From positions 1,984,001-2,048,000 of the forward strand of contig OY763407.1 in the NCBI GenBank assembly GCA_963667425.1: a stretch of DNA of 64,000 nucleotides, read 5' to 3'. The notes beneath the pieces are model-generated. The model saw only the letters and a list, made by a program, of their open reading frames with translations. It searched no databases and had not been told where the DNA came from. Below, in pieces: positions 60,301 to 64,000 of this stretch; position 1 is the stretch's first letter, and the number at the start of each line of letters is the position of its first letter. Both the position numbers and the translations under genes were made by a program. The DNA is from G963667425 sp963667425 [NCBI: bacterium] (lineage in GTDB: Bacteria > UBP6 > UBA1177).

Positions 60301-62457
60301 ATGAAAAAAATAGAACTTTTATCTCCTGCCGGTTCTTTTGAATCGGGCTACTATGCAATAAAAAATGGAGCTGATGCAGTTTATCTCGGCGTTCAGAATT
60401 TCTCGGCACGTAAATCGGCAAGGAACTTTAACTTTGATGAAATACGTTCATTAAAAACTGTAGCATCAGAAAAAAATGCAAGAATCTTTGCCGCATTAAA
60501 CACTGTGATTGAAGAAAAAAACACAGATCTTCTTATAGAAACCATATATAATACATCAAACTGCGGGATAGATGGATTTATAATTCAGGATCCTGCAATA
60601 ATTGAAATAACAAAAAAGCTGAATCTTGACATAGAGCTTCACGCATCAACACAAATGGCGGTTCATAACATTGAAGGAGCAGCATTTTTAGCAGATCAGG
60701 GAATAAAAAGAGCTGTTCTTTCAAGAGAACTTCCTCTCAAAGATATTGAGAAAATAAAAAAAACATTACCGGATCTGGAACTTGAAGTTTTCATTCATGG
60801 CGCTCTCTGTTATTCATTTTCAGGACTTTGTCTTGCATCAGGACTTCTTTTAGACCGCTCAGGCAATCAGGGAGAGTGTGCACAACTTTGCAGAAGCTTT
60901 TACAAATGGAATAAAAAAGCAGGATATCCTTTTTCATGTAACGATCTGAATATGTCACAGCATATTCATGAACTTATATCAATAGGTGTTGATTCTTTAA
61001 AAATAGAAGGGCGAATGAAATCACCTGAATATGTTGCAAATGTAACAGCATATTACAGAAAACTGATTGATTCCAACTTTGATGACAGGGCAATTAAAGA
61101 TACTATAAAAACTATATTTTCAAGAAAAGAAAATGATAGTTATGCAAAAGAAAGAAGCGGAAAAGAGCTGATTTCAGCAGATTATCCTGGTCACAGAGGT
61201 CTTTTTATCGGGAAGTCGGGAAAAAAGACAAAAACAACTTTTGAATTAATACCGTCAGAAAATATTTCGATAAAAGATGGAATTATGTTTTTCAAGGAAC
61301 AGATAAATGAGCCTTTCCGTGTTTCCATAGAAATGCTCACAGAAAAAAGCGGAAAAGAAAGACGCTTTGCAGAAAAAGGAAAACCTATATTCATAAAATC
61401 AGAATATCTGCCTGAAGAAAATTCTCCAATATATTTAATATCAAGCAGAAACAATGATCTCAAACAAGTTTCTTCCGCATCTTTCAGATTATGGAAAAAG
61501 CCCATCAGGCTGGACATCTTTATAAATAATTCAGAAATAATAACAAAAGCAGATGGATTTCCCCCGTTTTCAGAACAAGTAAAAACAGAAACCTCTGAGA
61601 ATTCTATAGAAAATGTTATAAAAAGCATCTATATGAAATCGGATAAATCACTTTTCATACCATCAGAAATTAACATAACCTCTGAAAACACCAATATATT
61701 TATAAATCCATCGGATTTAAAAACTGCAAAAAGAAATTTTTATGAATTCCTTGAATCAGAAACAAGAAACAAAATAAAAAAAGCAATTTCTGAATTAAAT
61801 ACCAAAACAGATTCAACGGAAAAAAAAGAGCTTAACTCAAAAATACTATTATTCATGAGTAAAAGAGAAAACCTGAATCCTGTTAACAAAATAAATAATT
61901 CAGAAAGCAGAGAAATACCTTTTATTACACATCAAAATCTTAAAGATATAAATACCATTTCCAATTATATGGGAACTTTTTTTCTCCCTCTTATTCCAGT
62001 AATCTATTCAGATGAAAATTATCTAGATAAAATAAAAAAACTTTTAGAACAAAACCCTGATAAGAACTTTATACTGGGATTAAACAATATCGGACATCTT
62101 AATTTTGCCAATAAAGTGTCATCATTAAATAACGTTTCTTTTTTTATAGATTTTTATCTCTATATTGCAAACAGATTTTCGGCAAACTATTACACTAAAC
62201 AATCGCCTAAAATTGTTGCAGCTTACAAATGGCTTGAAAAAAAATCTGATTTTTATTCTGAAATTCCTCTGATTGAAACAGGTAAAACATTTAACCCGCC
62301 TCTGTTTTTATCTGTCGGATGTTTTCGGAAACATAATGAAGACGGATGTGCAAACTGTTTAAAATCCTATGCATACAATATAGATGGAGACAAATTCAGA
62401 TTCAGAATAATTGGCAAAGAGTGTAAAACATATTTATTTAAGGAAACACAAAAATGA
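60301..62457 (+). CDS. U32-family peptidase-like protein (RlhA type)
   Basis: 718-residue member of the U32 family, of which RlhA hydroxylates 23S rRNA and others act in ubiquinone or prephenate pathways. The signature is [17 protein letters not shown], with [13 protein letters not shown] and [13 protein letters not shown]; the Cys residues (GEC, LC) and the last block ([14 protein letters not shown]) may bind an Fe-S cluster. The start is ATG at 60301, where the TIM-barrel begins ([16 protein letters not shown]); ten upstream codons are excluded. The C-terminal half has the extended Lys-rich family region. Its stop overlaps the yjbQ start (ATGA). Confidence 0.88.
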   Translation: MKKIELLSPAGSFESGYYAIKNGADAVYLGVQNFSARKSARNFNFDEIRSLKTVASEKNARIFAALNTVIEEKNTDLLIETIYNTSNCGIDGFIIQDPAIIEITKKLNLDIELHASTQMAVHNIEGAAFLADQGIKRAVLSRELPLKDIEKIKKTLPDLELEVFIHGALCYSFSGLCLASGLLLDRSGNQGECAQLCRSFYKWNKKAGYPFSCNDLNMSQHIHELISIGVDSLKIEGRMKSPEYVANVTAYYRKLIDSNFDDRAIKDTIKTIFSRKENDSYAKERSGKELISADYPGHRGLFIGKSGKKTKTTFELIPSENISIKDGIMFFKEQINEPFRVSIEMLTEKSGKERRFAEKGKPIFIKSEYLPEENSPIYLISSRNNDLKQVSSASFRLWKKPIRLDIFINNSEIITKADGFPPFSEQVKTETSENSIENVIKSIYMKSDKSLFIPSEINITSENTNIFINPSDLKTAKRNFYEFLESETRNKIKKAISELNTKTDSTEKKELNSKILLFMSKRENLNPVNKINNSESREIPFITHQNLKDINTISNYMGTFFLPLIPVIYSDENYLDKIKKLLEQNPDKNFILGLNNIGHLNFANKVSSLNNVSFFIDFYLYIANRFSANYYTKQSPKIVAAYKWLEKKSDFYSEIPLIETGKTFNPPLFLSVGCFRKHNEDGCANCLKSYAYNIDGDKFRFRIIGKECKTYLFKETQK

Positions 62458-62870
62458 AAAGTTATAGAAAAGAATTATGGTTCAACACATCAAAAAGACG
62501 TGATTACATAAATATAACACACACAGTTCAGGAAGAACTTAATAAAAGTGGAATCAGGGAAGGATTATGTCTTGTAAATGCAATGCATATAACAGCTTCA
62601 ATTTTTATCAATGATGATGAATCGGGGCTTCACTCTGATTTTGAAAAATGGCTTGAAAACCTGGCTCCCGAGAAACCATACTCACAATACAATCATAACG
62701 GATATGAAGATAATGCGGACGCGCACTTAAAACGTCAGATAATGGGCAGAGAATGTGTTGTTGCCATTACAGATGGAAAACTGGACCTGGGGCCATGGGA
62801 ACAGATTTTTTACGGTGAATTTGACGGGATGAGAAAAAAACGTGTTTTACTAAAAATTATTGGAGAATAA
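62454..62870 (+). CDS. yjbQ: UPF0047/YjbQ family protein
   Basis: 138 residues, a single beta-fold domain with the conserved blocks [50 protein letters not shown] and [16 protein letters not shown]. The family has been described as secondary thiamine-phosphate synthase, but physiological role is uncertain. It overlaps the U32 gene by four bases, implying co-translation. Its stop TAA is immediately followed by the chemoreceptor gene stop on the other strand. Confidence 0.92.
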   Translation: MKSYRKELWFNTSKRRDYINITHTVQEELNKSGIREGLCLVNAMHITASIFINDDESGLHSDFEKWLENLAPEKPYSQYNHNGYEDNADAHLKRQIMGRECVVAITDGKLDLGPWEQIFYGEFDGMRKKRVLLKIIGE

Positions 62871-64000
62871 CTAAAAATTCTCTTCCGAATATTTTCCAAA
62901 ATCAGCATCATCAAGTGAAATCATTTCTGAATCATTATTTTTGTTTTTATCTTCAAGAACTGCCGCTGCATTTTTCTGATTTATCATCATTCTTTCAGAA
63001 CGTGAACTTGTATTTCTGTAATTATAGGCATTAACTTCAAATTCTTTTAATTTAAATTTTTTCATCATTGATTTAAGGTTTACAGCCTGACTGCTTAACT
63101 GCTCGGAGGCTGCAGCACTCTCTTCCGCACTTGCAGTATTTGTCTGAGTTACAGTTTCTATCTGCTGAAGTGCCTGACTTATCTGGCTGAGCCCCACCGC
63201 CTGCTCTTTTGAAGATTGAGCTATTTCAGTAACGACAGAAGTAACTTTGGAAGATTCCAACACTATTTTATCAAGTATTTTAGCCGTTTTGTCAGAAAGC
63301 TCAGCTCCAGCTTTTGCTTTATAAACAGCATCACCAATCATATCAGCCGTTTCCTTGGCTGCACTGGCACTTCTTGCAGCCAGACTCCTGACCTCTTCAG
63401 CAACAATAGCAAAACCTTTCCCATGAATACCTGCTCTTGCAGCTTCAACAGCGGCATTAAGCGCAAGTAGATTAGTCTGAAATGCTATTTCATCAATAAC
63501 CTTTATTACCTTTGAAATATTATCACTTGATTTTTTAATATCGTCCATAGCATTTTTCAGCTCCATCATCTCTATGTTACCATTTTCAGCAGCATTAAAC
63601 GCTTCTGTTGAGAGCTTTCTGGCTTCCTGAGCATTATGAGAATTATCATTTGTCCGTTTCTCAACTTCCTGAAGAGAACTTGTGATTTCTTCAAGACTGG
63701 CCGCCTGCTCTGTTGCACCCTGAGAAAGAGACTGTGCAGCTCCTGACACTTGCTGAGAACCACCTTCAACTTGCTCAGAAGCTGTAACAATATTAGCAAT
63801 AATACTGTTAAGATTATCAGTTGCCGTCTGGGCAGAATTTTTTATATCCATAAACTGCCCTTTGTAGCTTCCAACAATATTTTCTGTAAGATCTCCTTCA
63901 GCCAAAGCACCAAGCATCATGGTTATTTCATTTAAAGGAGCATTATAAGCATCACTTACATCATTAATACTCTGAACCATGTTTTTCCAGTTGCCCTGAA
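62871..64000 (-). CDS. Methyl-accepting chemotaxis protein, C-terminal part
   Basis: Chemoreceptor signalling domain; the 5' end lies beyond the window, as the frame stays open to position 64000 ([13 protein letters not shown]). A HAMP-like stretch ([20 protein letters not shown]) leads to the long antiparallel coiled coil with the invariant hairpin tip [20 protein letters not shown] and [16 protein letters not shown]. Methylation-type Gln/Glu/Ala-rich helices flank it. The C-terminal 80 residues end KYSEENF without a CheR-tethering NWxxF tail. About 376 residues are visible. It signals to CheA/CheW not seen here. Confidence 0.93.
   Translation of the reverse strand, partial: QGNWKNMVQSINDVSDAYNAPLNEITMMLGALAEGDLTENIVGSYKGQFMDIKNSAQTATDNLNSIIANIVTASEQVEGGSQQVSGAAQSLSQGATEQAASLEEITSSLQEVEKRTNDNSHNAQEARKLSTEAFNAAENGNIEMMELKNAMDDIKKSSDNISKVIKVIDEIAFQTNLLALNAAVEAARAGIHGKGFAIVAEEVRSLAARSASAAKETADMIGDAVYKAKAGAELSDKTAKILDKIVLESSKVTSVVTEIAQSSKEQAVGLSQISQALQQIETVTQTNTASAEESAAASEQLSSQAVNLKSMMKKFKLKEFEVNAYNYRNTSSRSERMMINQKNAAAVLEDKNKNNDSEMISLDDADFGKYSEENF

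Overview
The window comes from a low-GC (roughly one third G+C by eye), densely packed, Gram-negative bacterium that is probably anaerobic. A type II secretion cluster, many lipobox (SPII) lipoproteins and several outer-membrane beta-barrel-like proteins indicate two membranes. An oxygen-independent class III ribonucleotide reductase (NrdD) and several radical-SAM enzymes fit an anaerobic lifestyle. Lipoproteins with Asp/Glu-rich linkers, GxDGxDG collagen-like starts and Cys-rich surface modules recall Myxococcota/Deltaproteobacteria-type lineages, but the phylum cannot be fixed from this window alone. No rRNA, tRNA, transposase or CRISPR array was recognised.

Layout. 1-5845 (minus): type II secretion genes gspC-gspD-gspE-gspF, with gspF running off the left edge. 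6108-8113 (plus): a radical-SAM/HhH protein and its partner, an uncharacterised DNA-metabolism pair. 8117-10680 (minus): two tandem paralogous lipoproteins with DExx-repeat linkers. 10763-14871 (plus): an arsenic-resistance-like operon (ArsR regulator, PF03773 permease, CPKC thioredoxin-like protein, ArsF-like and ArsG-like redox proteins, ArsC) that ends in a macro-domain protein and a broken acetyltransferase. 14882-17679: GNAT, NlpC/P60, methyltransferase and AlkD genes. 17697-30032 (minus): a surface-protein island with three tandem LRR lipoproteins, one very large Cys-rich lipoprotein and three tandem small barrel proteins. 30180-34252 (minus): iscR-iscS-iscU-mtaB-EamA, an Fe-S/tRNA-modification operon. 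34366-43593: a rearranged region holding a prolyl oligopeptidase lipoprotein, two paralogous small lipoproteins, a LamG/caspase-like protein and a GDPD-like lipoprotein, with two nearly identical 368-bp repeats and a chimeric remnant. 43604-48039 (minus): a coiled-coil protein, a 42-bp minisatellite, a CARF-like/PD-(D/E)XK (DUF1887, Card1/Can2-type) protein with no CRISPR locus in sight, and a CocE/NonD hydrolase. 48187-51900 (plus): RluA-type pseudouridine synthase, FadL-like porin and a lipoprotein. 52095-60091 (minus): TIGR02757 protein, BirA, NrdD with a fused thioredoxin-like domain, an HMA-tailed metal permease and a BaeSR-like two-component system. 60301-64000: U32 peptidase, YjbQ and the C-terminal part of a chemotaxis receptor.

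How the parts work together. The T2SS can export proteins across the outer membrane, and many of the secreted or lipid-anchored proteins here are candidate surface components. The ars operon couples arsenate reduction, a thiol relay and efflux. The Isc genes supply Fe-S clusters that MtaB and the other radical-SAM proteins need. NrdD has a strong promoter flanked by two NrdR-box-like sites. The best candidates for undescribed biology are the orphan CARF-like nuclease beside a coding minisatellite, the radical-SAM DNA pair, the macro-domain protein coupled to arsC, and the tandem surface-lipoprotein families.
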